Source: Stutzerimonas stutzeri
GTDB taxonomy: Bacteria; Pseudomonadota; Gammaproteobacteria; Pseudomonadales; Pseudomonadaceae
Direction of reading: 5' to 3'
NCBI RefSeq assembly: GCF_024448955.1
Contig: NZ_JAMOIH010000003.1
Coordinates: 186,001 to 250,000, forward strand
Length of the DNA stretch: 64,000 bases
The notes beneath the pieces were generated by a model. It worked only from the letters and a program-made list of their open reading frames with translations, was not told where the DNA came from and made no database searches. The first letter of the stretch is position 1; each line of letters opens with the position of its first letter. The position numbers and the translations under genes were made by a program. Positions 29,467-38,358 of the stretch are shown piece after piece.

Positions 29467-29889
29467 GTGAACCTGATTAAGAAGATCCTGGTAGCACAGA
29501 CTGCCGTAGTGGCCCTGTGGGCAGTGAGCGCTCAGGCTGCGACCAACGACGACATCGCCGAGCGACTCAAGCCGGTAGGCGAAGTATGTATTCAAGGTGA
29601 AGAGTGCGCAGCGGCCGGTCCGGCAACTGCGGCCGCTGGCGGCGCCGCTCGGAGTGGCGAAGACGTATATGGCAAGTTCTGCACTGCCTGCCACGGCTCC
29701 GGTCTGCTCAACGCACCGAAGACTGGCGACTCGGCTGCCTGGACTGCACGTGCCGACGCAGCCGGCGGCCTGGATGGCTTGCTCAAGCATGCCATCAGCG
29801 GCATCAACGCCATGCCGCCGAAAGGCACCTGTGCCGATTGTTCGGACGACGAGCTGAAAGCCGCCATCCAGCACATGTCCGGCCTCTAA
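29467..29889 (+). CDS. cycB: Cytochrome c5 (class I monohaem c-type cytochrome)
   Basis: The 140-residue precursor starts at GTG 29467 (GAGGG 6 nt upstream). A signal peptide (about 1-24, ending SAQA) is followed by the haem motif CTACH (about residue 74), the Met ligand in INAMPPKG and the Cys pair CADC typical of cytochrome c5. It carries electrons in the periplasm. A GCCGCC/GGCGGC terminator follows. Confidence 0.94.
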   Translation: MNLIKKILVAQTAVVALWAVSAQAATNDDIAERLKPVGEVCIQGEECAAAGPATAAAGGAARSGEDVYGKFCTACHGSGLLNAPKTGDSAAWTARADAAGGLDGLLKHAISGINAMPPKGTCADCSDDELKAAIQHMSGL

Positions 29890-29909
29890 GCTTCTGCTGG
29901 ACAGACATC

Positions 29910-29936
29910 GCCGCCTTCGGGCGGCTTTGTCGTTTC
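29910..29936 (+). terminator. Rho-independent terminator of cycB
   Basis: GCCGCC and GGCGGC with a TTCG loop are followed by TTTGTCGTTT, 21 bp after the cycB stop. Confidence 0.75.
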
Positions 29937-30032
29937 TGGCGGGGAGAAAAGCCACGGGGCATCGGGTCGAATCTACGAACCCGTTCCGAGGGCCGATGCG
30001 ATGTCGGCCCTCGGCATGACGATGAGGTGCCC

Positions 30033-30551
30033 ATGCCCAGTTCCGCCCCGCAACCCGAGCAGCTGCATTTTTCCAGTGACGGCCGCACGCCGAACAGCCC
30101 GCATCCGGCGCTGGTGTACCGGCAATTACCGCTGGCCGATGACGACTACGCCAGCGCCTTCGAGAACCTGTTCGACAGCCATCTGTGGCCGGCGCAATGG
30201 CGCGCGAGCGTCTTTGACTATCACCACTTTCATTCCACCGCCCATGAAGTGCTCGGCGTTTCGCGTGGCTCGGCGCGGCTGATGCTTGGCGGCGAGCATG
30301 GGCAGGAAGTGGAGGTGCGTGCGGGTGATGCGTTGGTGCTGCCGGCTGGTACCGGCCACTGTCGGCTGAGCGCCAGCGAGGACTTCGAGGTGGTCGGCGG
30401 CTACCCGGTGGAGCAGCAGTACGATCTGCTGCGCCCGGACGAGCGCAGCCATGATGAGGCGCGGGCGCGCGCCGAGCGGGTCGGCGTGCCGGTGAGTGAT
30501 CCGGTCGCTGGTACCCAAGGCGCGCTGGTAACGCTGTGGCGCAGAGAGTAA
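30033..30551 (+). CDS. Cupin-domain protein, YjlB-like
   Basis: The 172-residue protein has a cupin barrel with FDYHHFHSTAHEVLGVSRGS and GDALVLPAGTGHCRLSASED, i.e. both cupin motifs with their metal-binding His/Glu pattern. It resembles YjlB-type proteins of unknown function. The ATG at 30033 has GAGGTG a few bases before it; the longer open frame upstream overlaps cycB and is not real. It is convergent with xpt, 13 bp away. Confidence 0.8.
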   Translation: MPSSAPQPEQLHFSSDGRTPNSPHPALVYRQLPLADDDYASAFENLFDSHLWPAQWRASVFDYHHFHSTAHEVLGVSRGSARLMLGGEHGQEVEVRAGDALVLPAGTGHCRLSASEDFEVVGGYPVEQQYDLLRPDERSHDEARARAERVGVPVSDPVAGTQGALVTLWRRE

Positions 30552-30564
30552 CGCGGCGGGTCGT

Positions 30565-31149
<585 letters not shown>

Positions 31150-31327
31150 TCATGCGTGGGCGGCCCGGTACTTCTGACGATTCGCCGTCCCGAAAGGCGA
31201 CTGGGCGCTACGCCACGATGGCGAGCGCCCAGCCCGTTTCGATCCTGCATCCATTTCGCCAGCGTTCCCGCTGCCTGGAAAGCCGCGCATTCTCGCTCAA
31301 TTTCATGCCTGGGTCCAAGCGGAGCTT

Positions 31328-31924
31328 TCAGTCCGGCGTTTCGATCGACAAGCGGCGAAAGCGTGCGGCCTCGCCATGGTGCTGCAGCACGATGAAGCCC
31401 TCCGTGGCCTGGGCGAAGCGTGGAAAGGCGGCGAACTTGCTCTGCGCGATGCGGGCGTGCAGGCCTGGATCGTCGAGCCGATAGCCGAGCACGCAACGGC
31501 CGCGCAGCCAGTGTTCGACATGACCCTCGCGAACACTCACTGCCGCATTGACGAACTCCCCCTGCTCGATGGGCGTTTCCTGCTTGGCTGCCAGCAACCC
31601 GTACAGCGCGCCGTTGCGCGTGGTGGGCTCGCGGCCGTCGGGATGGCCGGCGTCGTCGAGCAATTGCATCTCCGGGCCGCTGTGCCAACTCTGTTCGGCA
31701 TCATTCTCGACTCGGTAGAGCACGCCCGAATTTCCGGCGATCGGCAGGGCAAATTCGAAACGCAGAACGAAATCGCGATAGCGCCGCCGCGACACCAGAT
31801 CGACCCGCGGCGCGCCGGCGATGGCTTGTAGCTCACCGTCGTGACGCCGCCAGCTGCCGGTGGGGAAGTCATCGGCATTCCAGCCGCGCCAGTCATCGGC
31901 ATCGAGTTGGATTTCCATAGCCAT
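31328..31924 (-). CDS. DUF1080 (3-keto-disaccharide hydrolase-like) protein
   Basis: The 198-residue protein has the DUF1080 beta-sandwich pattern: a polar start (LDADDWRGWNADDFP), FVLRFEFALPIAGNSGVLYRV with the family's NSG, a GPEMQLLDDAGHPDG loop and GALYGLLAAK. Some family members cleave 3-keto-disaccharides. There is no signal peptide, so it would be cytoplasmic. Its ATG overlaps the stop of the upstream GH13 gene (TAATG), which points to translational coupling and a role with that enzyme. No 3-dehydrogenase for sugars is next to it. Confidence 0.8.
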   Translation of the reverse strand: MAMEIQLDADDWRGWNADDFPTGSWRRHDGELQAIAGAPRVDLVSRRRYRDFVLRFEFALPIAGNSGVLYRVENDAEQSWHSGPEMQLLDDAGHPDGREPTTRNGALYGLLAAKQETPIEQGEFVNAAVSVREGHVEHWLRGRCVLGYRLDDPGLHARIAQSKFAAFPRFAQATEGFIVLQHHGEAARFRRLSIETPD

Positions 31925-33543
31925 TAGCCGAACAGCTGCTGTTTGCGACGCAGCCAGCGATAGCCATAGCCGCGCAGACGTAGCCGTAGCGGGTGGCCCT
32001 GGGGCTGCTCGTAATCGCTGTCGGCCAGCACGTCGACCATGTTCTGTAGATCCTGCTCGGTGATTTCGACCTCGACATCCTGGTCCGCCAGGTTCACCAG
32101 CATCAGTACGGTCGAATCGTTGTCGTGGCGGATGGCGAAGACCGAGGGGCAACCCGTGTCGACCGGGCGATGCTGGCCGCCGCCGATCTCACGCAAGCCG
32201 ATACGGGTGCGGATCATGTTGCCGGTCTTGGCCATCAGGGAGTCGTCGCGCAGGGTCTGAGCGTAGACATTTATCCGCGAGTAGCCGAATTCGCCGTCCT
32301 CGATCACCGGCGCCGCCAGCTGCGATGCGCCCGCGCAGGAAAACCCGGCGTTGGGCTCGTTGGACCATTGCATCGGCGTGCGTACCGCCAGGCGCTCGGG
32401 TCGTGACAGATCGTCGCCCATGCCGATCTCCTCGCCGTAACGGATGATCGGCGTGCCGGGCAGGGCGAACATCAACGCATGGGCCATGGCGATGCGCCGC
32501 TCGTCGCCGCCGAGCATCGGTGCCAGCCGCCGACGGATGCCGCGGTTGTAGGCGCGCATGTCGGGGTCGGGTGCGAAGGTCTGCATGACTTCCTCGCGCT
32601 CGTCCTCGGTCAGCCGCTCTAGATCCAACTCGTCGTGGTTGCGCATCCAGATAGCGTACTGCGCACGTTCGGGCGGTTCCGGTTGGTGCTCCAGTGCCCG
32701 ATGCAGGGGTTCTGCCTCGCTGCGTGCGAGCGAGAGGAAGAAGTGGTTGTTGGCCCAGAAATTCAATAGCAGGGTCAGTCGATCGCCTTCGCCAAAATAA
32801 TCCCGGTACTGCTCCGGCTCGACGTCGACCTCGCCCAGCAGCACGGCTTCCGGTCGGCGCAGGGTGACGAAATCGCGCATATGCTCAAGCAGCCAGTAGC
32901 CGTTATCGCCGTCGCCTTTGCCGGCCTGCTCGATCAGGTGCGAGGCGGCGTCGACACGGAAACCCGACACGCCCAGGCGCAGCCAGAACGCGATGATCCG
33001 CTCGATTTCCTTGATGACCTTCGGGTTGGCCAGGTTCAGGTCCGGCTCATGGCTGTAGAACAGGTGGCGGTAGTACTGTCCGGCTTCCTCGTCCCAGGTC
33101 CAGACGCTGTCTTCCACGGTGGGGAAGATCGGCTCGATGCTGTCGTCCGGCTCATCCGCCCAAATGTAATAGTCTCGATAAGACGACTGCCGATCGCGCC
33201 GCGCCTCCTGAAACCAGCGATGCTCGGTGGAGGTGTGCTGCACCACCAGTTCGATCATCACATGCAGGCCCAGCTCCTCGGCTTTCTCCAGCAGATACAC
33301 CACGTCGGCGAGGTCACCGAAGCGCGGGTCGACCTGCAAGTGGTCGCTGACATCGTAGCCGGCGTCCTTGAACGGCGATTGGTAGAAAGGCATCAGCCAA
33401 ATCGCCGTCGCGCCCAGGCCGCGCACGTAGTCGAGGCGGTCGGTAACCCCGCGCAAGTCGCCGCAGCCGTCGCCGTTGATGTCCAGAAACAACGATGGGT
33501 CGATCTGATAGATCACCGCATTTCGGTACCAGAGTGGGCGCAT
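31924..33543 (-). CDS. GH13 alpha-amylase-family enzyme, trehalose synthase-like
   Basis: The 539-residue protein begins MRPLWYRNAVIYQIDPSLFL, like maltose alpha-D-glucosyltransferases (TreS). Catalytic residues are in place: nucleophile Asp in GFRVDAASHLI, acid/base Glu in LLGEVDVEPEQY and the third Asp in RNHDELDLE. A deviation is IELVVQHTSTEHRWF, where region I normally has Asn before His (NHTS). It lacks the fused maltokinase of many TreS. Trehalose from maltose is the first guess, but isomaltase or sucrose-type activities are possible. Downstream DUF1080 is coupled; the second GH13 gene lies directly upstream with touching ends. Confidence 0.82.
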   Translation of the reverse strand: MRPLWYRNAVIYQIDPSLFLDINGDGCGDLRGVTDRLDYVRGLGATAIWLMPFYQSPFKDAGYDVSDHLQVDPRFGDLADVVYLLEKAEELGLHVMIELVVQHTSTEHRWFQEARRDRQSSYRDYYIWADEPDDSIEPIFPTVEDSVWTWDEEAGQYYRHLFYSHEPDLNLANPKVIKEIERIIAFWLRLGVSGFRVDAASHLIEQAGKGDGDNGYWLLEHMRDFVTLRRPEAVLLGEVDVEPEQYRDYFGEGDRLTLLLNFWANNHFFLSLARSEAEPLHRALEHQPEPPERAQYAIWMRNHDELDLERLTEDEREEVMQTFAPDPDMRAYNRGIRRRLAPMLGGDERRIAMAHALMFALPGTPIIRYGEEIGMGDDLSRPERLAVRTPMQWSNEPNAGFSCAGASQLAAPVIEDGEFGYSRINVYAQTLRDDSLMAKTGNMIRTRIGLREIGGGQHRPVDTGCPSVFAIRHDNDSTVLMLVNLADQDVEVEITEQDLQNMVDVLADSDYEQPQGHPLRLRLRGYGYRWLRRKQQLFG

Positions 33544-35078
33544 CAGTGTTCCTCCCGGCTGAGAATCAACGCCTGGCCTGCCGCCAGTTCGCCGTTGTAG
33601 GGTTCGCCTTCGCCTTGGGCATCGCTGGCGATCTCGATCTGCCAGTACCCATTGATCGGAAAGGCATGGGGTTCATCGGAGAAGTTCAGGCAGATCACCC
33701 GCAGGTCATCGCCCAGTTGCCGCCGGTAGGCCAGCACGTTCGGGTGCGATGGCAGTTCGTGCCAGTCGCCGTGCAGCAGCGCCGGGCTGCTTTTGCGTGC
33801 GTCGATCAGGCGGCGGTACAGCTCGAGGGTCGAGCCTGGTGCACGCAGCTGACGTTCGACCGCCAATTCGTCGCTTTCGGGCGGAAAGGGTAGCCAGGGC
33901 TCGGCGCCATCCCAGCCGTGGGGCGCTGTCGCCAGCCAGGGAATCGGCGCTCGGCACCCATCGCGGCCGCCGGGATCGACCTGCTCGTCCGGCGCGATCA
34001 CCGCGTCCTCCAAGCCCAGCTCTTCGCCCTGAAAGATGAACGGCGTGCCGCGCAGGGTCAGCAGCAGTACCGCGGCGGCATGGGCGCTGCGAAGCGAGCC
34101 CTGATAGCGGCTGCGCTGGCGTTGATTGTCGTGATTGGACAGCACCCAGGTCGGCCAGGCGTTGGCCGGTTTCAGCAGCGCCTCGACGTCGCGGATGCAG
34201 GTGCGGAACATCACCGGCTCCCAGGGCGCGTCCAGCGGCTGGAAATTGAATGACATGTGCAGCTCGTCGCCAGCCCCGTAGTACTGCAGGACCCGTTCGG
34301 TGGAGCGGATATTGACCTCGCCGACCAGCACGCGCTCGCCGGGATAGCTGTCGACCAGCCGGCGCAAACCACGCAATACCTCGTGGCTGTAGGGCTGGTC
34401 GTTGAATTCCACCAGCGGCTGGCCGGCCAGGCAACGCGGATCGTCGGCAAATGTCGGCTCTTTGCCCGTGCAATGAATGACGTCGACGCGAAAGCCGTCG
34501 ATGCCGCGCTCGAGCCAGAAGCGCAGCACGCCGTGCATCGCCTCGACCACCTCGGGGTTGCGCCAGTTCAAGTCCGGCTGCTCGGGCAGGAACAGGTGCA
34601 GGTAGTACTGCTGGCTGTGCTCGTCCCAAGTCCAGGCGCTACCGGCATTGAGCGCTGCGCGCCAGTTGTTCGGCTCGTCGCGCCAGATGTACCAGTCGCG
34701 TTTCGGGTTGTCCCGCGAGCTGCGCGATTCGATGAACCAGGGGTGCTGATCGGAGGTGTGATTCGGGACGAAATCGAGCAGCACGCGGATCCCCCGCGCA
34801 TGGGCTTCGGTGATCAGACGGTCGATATCCTCCAGCGAGCCGAACAGCGGGTCGATGTCGCAGTAATCGCTGATGTCATAGCCGGCATCGCGCATCGGCG
34901 AACGGAAGATCGGCGACAACCACAGGGCGTCGACGCCGAGGTATTGCAGGTGGTCGAGGTGGCGCAGCACGCCATTGAGGTCGCCGATGCCGTCGCCGTT
35001 GCTGTCGGCGAAGGATCGCGGGTAGATCTGATAGACGGTGGCGCCTTTCCACCAGGGTGGCTGGGTTGACTCGCTCAT
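33543..35078 (-). CDS. GH13 alpha-glucosidase (oligo-1,6-glucosidase/TreS-related)
   Basis: The 511-residue cytoplasmic enzyme has all GH13 regions: DFVPNHTSDQHPWF (region I), GFRVDVIHCTG with the nucleophile Asp, RVLVGEVNIR with the Glu, and LSNHDNQR. The long beta-to-alpha loop 8 and the start WWKGATVYQIYPRSFADSNG fit alpha-glucosidases acting on small alpha-glucosides. The residue after the catalytic Asp is Val, a pattern seen in enzymes that prefer alpha-1,6 links, so I favour that only weakly. Stop and next start share a base (the next gene begins at 33543). No transporter is nearby. Confidence 0.86.
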   Translation of the reverse strand: MSESTQPPWWKGATVYQIYPRSFADSNGDGIGDLNGVLRHLDHLQYLGVDALWLSPIFRSPMRDAGYDISDYCDIDPLFGSLEDIDRLITEAHARGIRVLLDFVPNHTSDQHPWFIESRSSRDNPKRDWYIWRDEPNNWRAALNAGSAWTWDEHSQQYYLHLFLPEQPDLNWRNPEVVEAMHGVLRFWLERGIDGFRVDVIHCTGKEPTFADDPRCLAGQPLVEFNDQPYSHEVLRGLRRLVDSYPGERVLVGEVNIRSTERVLQYYGAGDELHMSFNFQPLDAPWEPVMFRTCIRDVEALLKPANAWPTWVLSNHDNQRQRSRYQGSLRSAHAAAVLLLTLRGTPFIFQGEELGLEDAVIAPDEQVDPGGRDGCRAPIPWLATAPHGWDGAEPWLPFPPESDELAVERQLRAPGSTLELYRRLIDARKSSPALLHGDWHELPSHPNVLAYRRQLGDDLRVICLNFSDEPHAFPINGYWQIEIASDAQGEGEPYNGELAAGQALILSREEH

Positions 35079-35263
35079 GCTCGTTCCCTTTTCTGGTGTT
35101 CGTTTCCAGTGTTCGGCAGGCCGGGTTGGCGGACCTGTCTGGTTACGACTGATGTGGGCCGCTCGGGTTCGCCGTTCGGCGATCTTCTTCGGATGCAGTG
35201 AACGACCGCCGTGATCGTCCGACTAATCTTGCACAAGCCTCAACGATCCCCTGGGAGACCGCC

Positions 35264-36271
35264 ATGTTGCGTATTGCCATCAATGGTTATGGCCGTATTG
35301 GCCGAGCCGTGTTGCGAGCCCTGTTCGAGCGGAATCTGGAAAGCCAGATTCGTATAGAGGCGATCAACGACCTCAGTGACCGGGCTGCGATGGCGCATCT
35401 GACGCGCTTCGACACCACCTTCGGGCGCTTTCATGGCCAGGTCGACCTGCACGAGGACATGCTGCAGATCCGTGGGCAATCGATTCGACTGCTGCAGGAG
35501 CGCGACCCCGCGCAATTACCCTGGAAGCAGCTCGGCGTCGATGTGGTGCTGGAGTGCTCGGGCAAGTTCAAGAAGCGCGCGTTGGTCGACCAACATCTGC
35601 AGGCCGGAGCCAACCGGGTGTTCGCCTCGCACCCGCTCGATGGCGCCGACCTGACCGTAGTCTATGGCGTCAACCATGAGCTGCTGGGCACCCAGCGAGT
35701 GATTTCAAATGCGTCCTGCACCACCAATTGCCTGGCGCCGTTGGCCAAGGTGCTGCATGAGGCTATGGGGATTCGTCAGGGCCTGCTCAATACCGTGCAC
35801 GCCTATACCAACGACCAGAATCTGCTGGACAAGGCGCACAAGGACCTTTACCGCGCCCGTGCCGCGGCGGAGTCGATGATTCCCTCGACCACCGGCGCCG
35901 CCAAAGCCATCGGTCTGGTGCTGCCGGAACTGGCCGGGCGGCTGGATGGCCTGTCGGTGCGGGTGCCGACGCCGAACGTCTCGCTGGTGGACCTCACCTT
36001 CGTCGCCGAGCGTGCGCCTGCGAGCGTCGAGGCGGTCAACCAAATCTTGCGTGACGGCGCGCAGACGATGCCGCTCGGGGTGATGGAGTGCAACGACCTG
36101 CCGCTGGTCTCGCGCGACTTCTTCGGCTACCCGGCATCCTGCGTGGCCGATCTCAGCCATACACGCGTGCAGGGCGATTTGGTCAAGGTGCTGGCCTGGT
36201 ACGACAACGAGTGGGCGTTCTCCAACCGCATGCTCGACGTCCTGTTGGCCTGGGGCAACGGCACGGTCTGA
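35264..36271 (+). CDS. Type I glyceraldehyde-3-phosphate dehydrogenase family protein
   Basis: The 335-residue protein starts at an ATG with GGGAG about 8 nt upstream (MLRIAINGYGRIGRAVLRAL). The active-site Cys152 (SNASCTTNC) and His179 are present, and AINDLSD places the NAD-type Asp. It oxidises glyceraldehyde-3-phosphate or, as an Epd-type enzyme, erythrose-4-phosphate; the sequence cannot separate these without a tree. It is divergent from the GH13 operon and followed 2 bp later by a cyclodeaminase-like gene. Confidence 0.87.
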   Translation: MLRIAINGYGRIGRAVLRALFERNLESQIRIEAINDLSDRAAMAHLTRFDTTFGRFHGQVDLHEDMLQIRGQSIRLLQERDPAQLPWKQLGVDVVLECSGKFKKRALVDQHLQAGANRVFASHPLDGADLTVVYGVNHELLGTQRVISNASCTTNCLAPLAKVLHEAMGIRQGLLNTVHAYTNDQNLLDKAHKDLYRARAAAESMIPSTTGAAKAIGLVLPELAGRLDGLSVRVPTPNVSLVDLTFVAERAPASVEAVNQILRDGAQTMPLGVMECNDLPLVSRDFFGYPASCVADLSHTRVQGDLVKVLAWYDNEWAFSNRMLDVLLAWGNGTV

Positions 36272-36273
36272 AT

Positions 36274-36897
36274 ATGGATAGCCCAGCTGGTGACAGCGTC
36301 TGGCGGCTGTCGCTGGCCGATTTCCGCAATGCGACTGCGGCGGACCGGCCTACTCCAGGCTGCGGTGCCGCCGCCGCGGTGGTTTCGGATATCGGCCTGG
36401 CGCTGGTGCTCAAGGGGCTGAGAATCAGCGAGGCGCGCGGCAGCGAGCCCGCGCGGCGTCGGCTGTTACAAACGGCTGAAAGCCTGATCGGCCGGCCTGG
36501 CGCGTTCGCCGATGCGGATATCCGCGCCTTCCAGGCTTATCTGCACGCCAGCCGCGACGATACGGCCGATCTCCAAACGGCCTCACGCCAAGCCTGCGCC
36601 GTGCCCTTGGCGACCGCGCACAGTTGCCTGGAGGCACTGGATCTGGCCAACGAGGCCTGGCCGCGGGTTGCGGCTGTGGTGCGCAGCGACGTGCAGGCCG
36701 GCGCGCTGCTGATCCATGCCGGGCTCAGCGCCGCGCTGATCAATGTCGATGCCGATATGGCAAGTCTCGATGACACTGCGGCTCGCGAACAGGCCGGGCG
36801 CGCTCGCGAACGCTTGCAGACGGACGCCGATAAGGTCTTGCAGCAATTGCTCGACCGGGTTGCATCCGACGCCAGCAGCTCACCCGAACATCGCTGA
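36274..36897 (+). CDS. Stand-alone cyclodeaminase/cyclohydrolase (FTCD_C) domain protein
   Basis: The 207-residue helical protein has the formiminotransferase-cyclodeaminase C-terminal pattern: SLADFRNATAADRPTPGCGAA near the start (the glycine loop), then VVSDIGLALVLKGL and VPLATAHSCLEALDLA. Enzymes of this fold act on formimino- or methenyl-tetrahydrofolate. It starts 2 bp after the GAPDH gene, so co-translation is likely. No other folate gene is close, so its substrate is open. Confidence 0.78.
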   Translation: MDSPAGDSVWRLSLADFRNATAADRPTPGCGAAAAVVSDIGLALVLKGLRISEARGSEPARRRLLQTAESLIGRPGAFADADIRAFQAYLHASRDDTADLQTASRQACAVPLATAHSCLEALDLANEAWPRVAAVVRSDVQAGALLIHAGLSAALINVDADMASLDDTAAREQAGRARERLQTDADKVLQQLLDRVASDASSSPEHR

Positions 36898-37009
36898 ACC
36901 AGGCCCACGAAGCTTCGTCTAGACATCGGTTTGACGGGCGATGCTGTCCTGCGCGGCAAAGCGAATGTCAGCGAGATGCCCTCGTTGAAATCCTATATTG
37001 AGAAATAAT

Positions 37010-37092
37010 GTCTCGTTTTAGCTTGTATATTCTACGGTCTGCTTCTAGTCTGGCCTCTGAATGAGACGAGCCATCCAAATAACAAACGAGAC
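37010..37092. promoter_or_regulatory. Spaced inverted repeat upstream of the iron alcohol dehydrogenase gene
   Basis: GTCTCGTTT (37010-37018) and AAACGAGAC (37084-37092) are perfect 9-bp inverted arms, with a further GAGACGAG copy between them (about 37063-37070). An AT-rich TATATT box lies at 37026-37031. The arrangement fits a binding region for the IclR-type regulator encoded downstream, but this is inferred. Confidence 0.45.
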
Positions 37093-37186
37093 CCCGAGTC
37101 TCCCCGTGCAACTCGTTCGTGCAAGCGTTTCGCCTGGCGGCCACGCCGTCGTGATAAGCGCTTCGCGAGACCCACCGGAGAACACC

Positions 37187-38353
37187 ATGAGCCATCGCAT
37201 CGTCCTGCCGCGTCTGATGGAAGTCGGCGCCGGCGCCAGTCAGCAAATCGTCTCGGTGCTGCACAACCTGGGCTGCAAACGCCCGCTGATCGTCACCGAC
37301 CGGATGATGGTCGAGCTGGGCTACGTGGCGCGAATCAGCGAGACGCTGGCCAAGGCCGACATTCCCAGCGACTGCTTCGCCGATACCTTGCCCGAGCCGA
37401 CGGCAGCCTCGATTCATGCCGGCGTCGAAATGGTGCGCCAGGGCAACTATGACTCGATCATCGCCCTCGGCGGTGGCAGCCCCATCGATTCGGCCAAGGC
37501 CATCGGCATCCTCGGCAAGTTCGGCGGCGAGATGCGCGACTACCGCTTCCCGCGCGATGTCAGCGAGGCCGGGTTGCCGCTGATCGCCATTCCCACCACC
37601 GCCGGCACCGGTTCGGAAGCGACCCGCTTCACCATCATCACCGACGAGACCAGCGACGAGAAAATGCTCTGCGCCGGGCTGGGTTTCATGCCGGTCGCCG
37701 CGCTGATCGACTACGAGCTGACCCTCTCGCTGCCTCCGCGGGTGACCGCCGATACCGGTATCGATGCGCTGACGCACGCCATCGAGGCGTATGTCAGCCG
37801 CAAGGCCAGCCTCTACAGCGATGCCCAGGCGCTGCAGGCCATGCGCCTGCTGGCGCCCAATCTGCGCGCGGCTTATCACGAGCCGGACAACCGCGCGGCG
37901 CGGGAGGCGATGATGCTTGGCGCGACCCTGGCCGGCATCGCCTTCTCCAACGCCTCGGTGGCGCTGGTGCATGGCATGAGCCGGCCCATCGGCGCCTTCT
38001 TCCATGTGCCGCACGGGCTGTCCAACGCCATGCTGCTGCCGGCGATCACCGCGTTTTCGATTCCGGCGGCGCCGGAGCGCTACGCCGATTGCGCCCGCGC
38101 CATGGGCGTGGCAGGTGAAGGCGACAGCGTCGAGACGGCCAATAACAAGCTGTTGAACGAGCTCCGTGCAATCAACAAAGAGCTGCAGGTACCAAGCCCT
38201 GAGCAGTTCGGCATTACCCGAGAACGCTTCTTCGAGCTGCGCGAAGCCATGGCGAAGCAGGCGTTAGCCTCGGGTTCGCCGGGCAACAACCCGCGCGTGC
38301 CAACCGAAGCGGAAATCATCGACCTTTACGAAACCGTCTGGAACCAGGAGTGA
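37187..38353 (+). CDS. Iron-containing alcohol dehydrogenase
   Basis: The 388-residue group III alcohol dehydrogenase has IALGGGSPIDSAKAIG (NAD loop), PTTAGTGSEATRF, and metal ligands in DTGIDALTHAIEAYVS and VHGMSRPIGAFFHVPHGLSN. It oxidises an alcohol or hydroxy acid to an aldehyde. A CoA-acylating semialdehyde dehydrogenase follows 5 bp later, so the pair likely converts a hydroxy compound to an acyl-CoA. The ATG at 37187 with CCGGAG before it gives the family N terminus; the open frame upstream is unrelated. Confidence 0.87.
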   Translation: MSHRIVLPRLMEVGAGASQQIVSVLHNLGCKRPLIVTDRMMVELGYVARISETLAKADIPSDCFADTLPEPTAASIHAGVEMVRQGNYDSIIALGGGSPIDSAKAIGILGKFGGEMRDYRFPRDVSEAGLPLIAIPTTAGTGSEATRFTIITDETSDEKMLCAGLGFMPVAALIDYELTLSLPPRVTADTGIDALTHAIEAYVSRKASLYSDAQALQAMRLLAPNLRAAYHEPDNRAAREAMMLGATLAGIAFSNASVALVHGMSRPIGAFFHVPHGLSNAMLLPAITAFSIPAAPERYADCARAMGVAGEGDSVETANNKLLNELRAINKELQVPSPEQFGITRERFFELREAMAKQALASGSPGNNPRVPTEAEIIDLYETVWNQE

Positions 38354-38358
38354 GCCCC

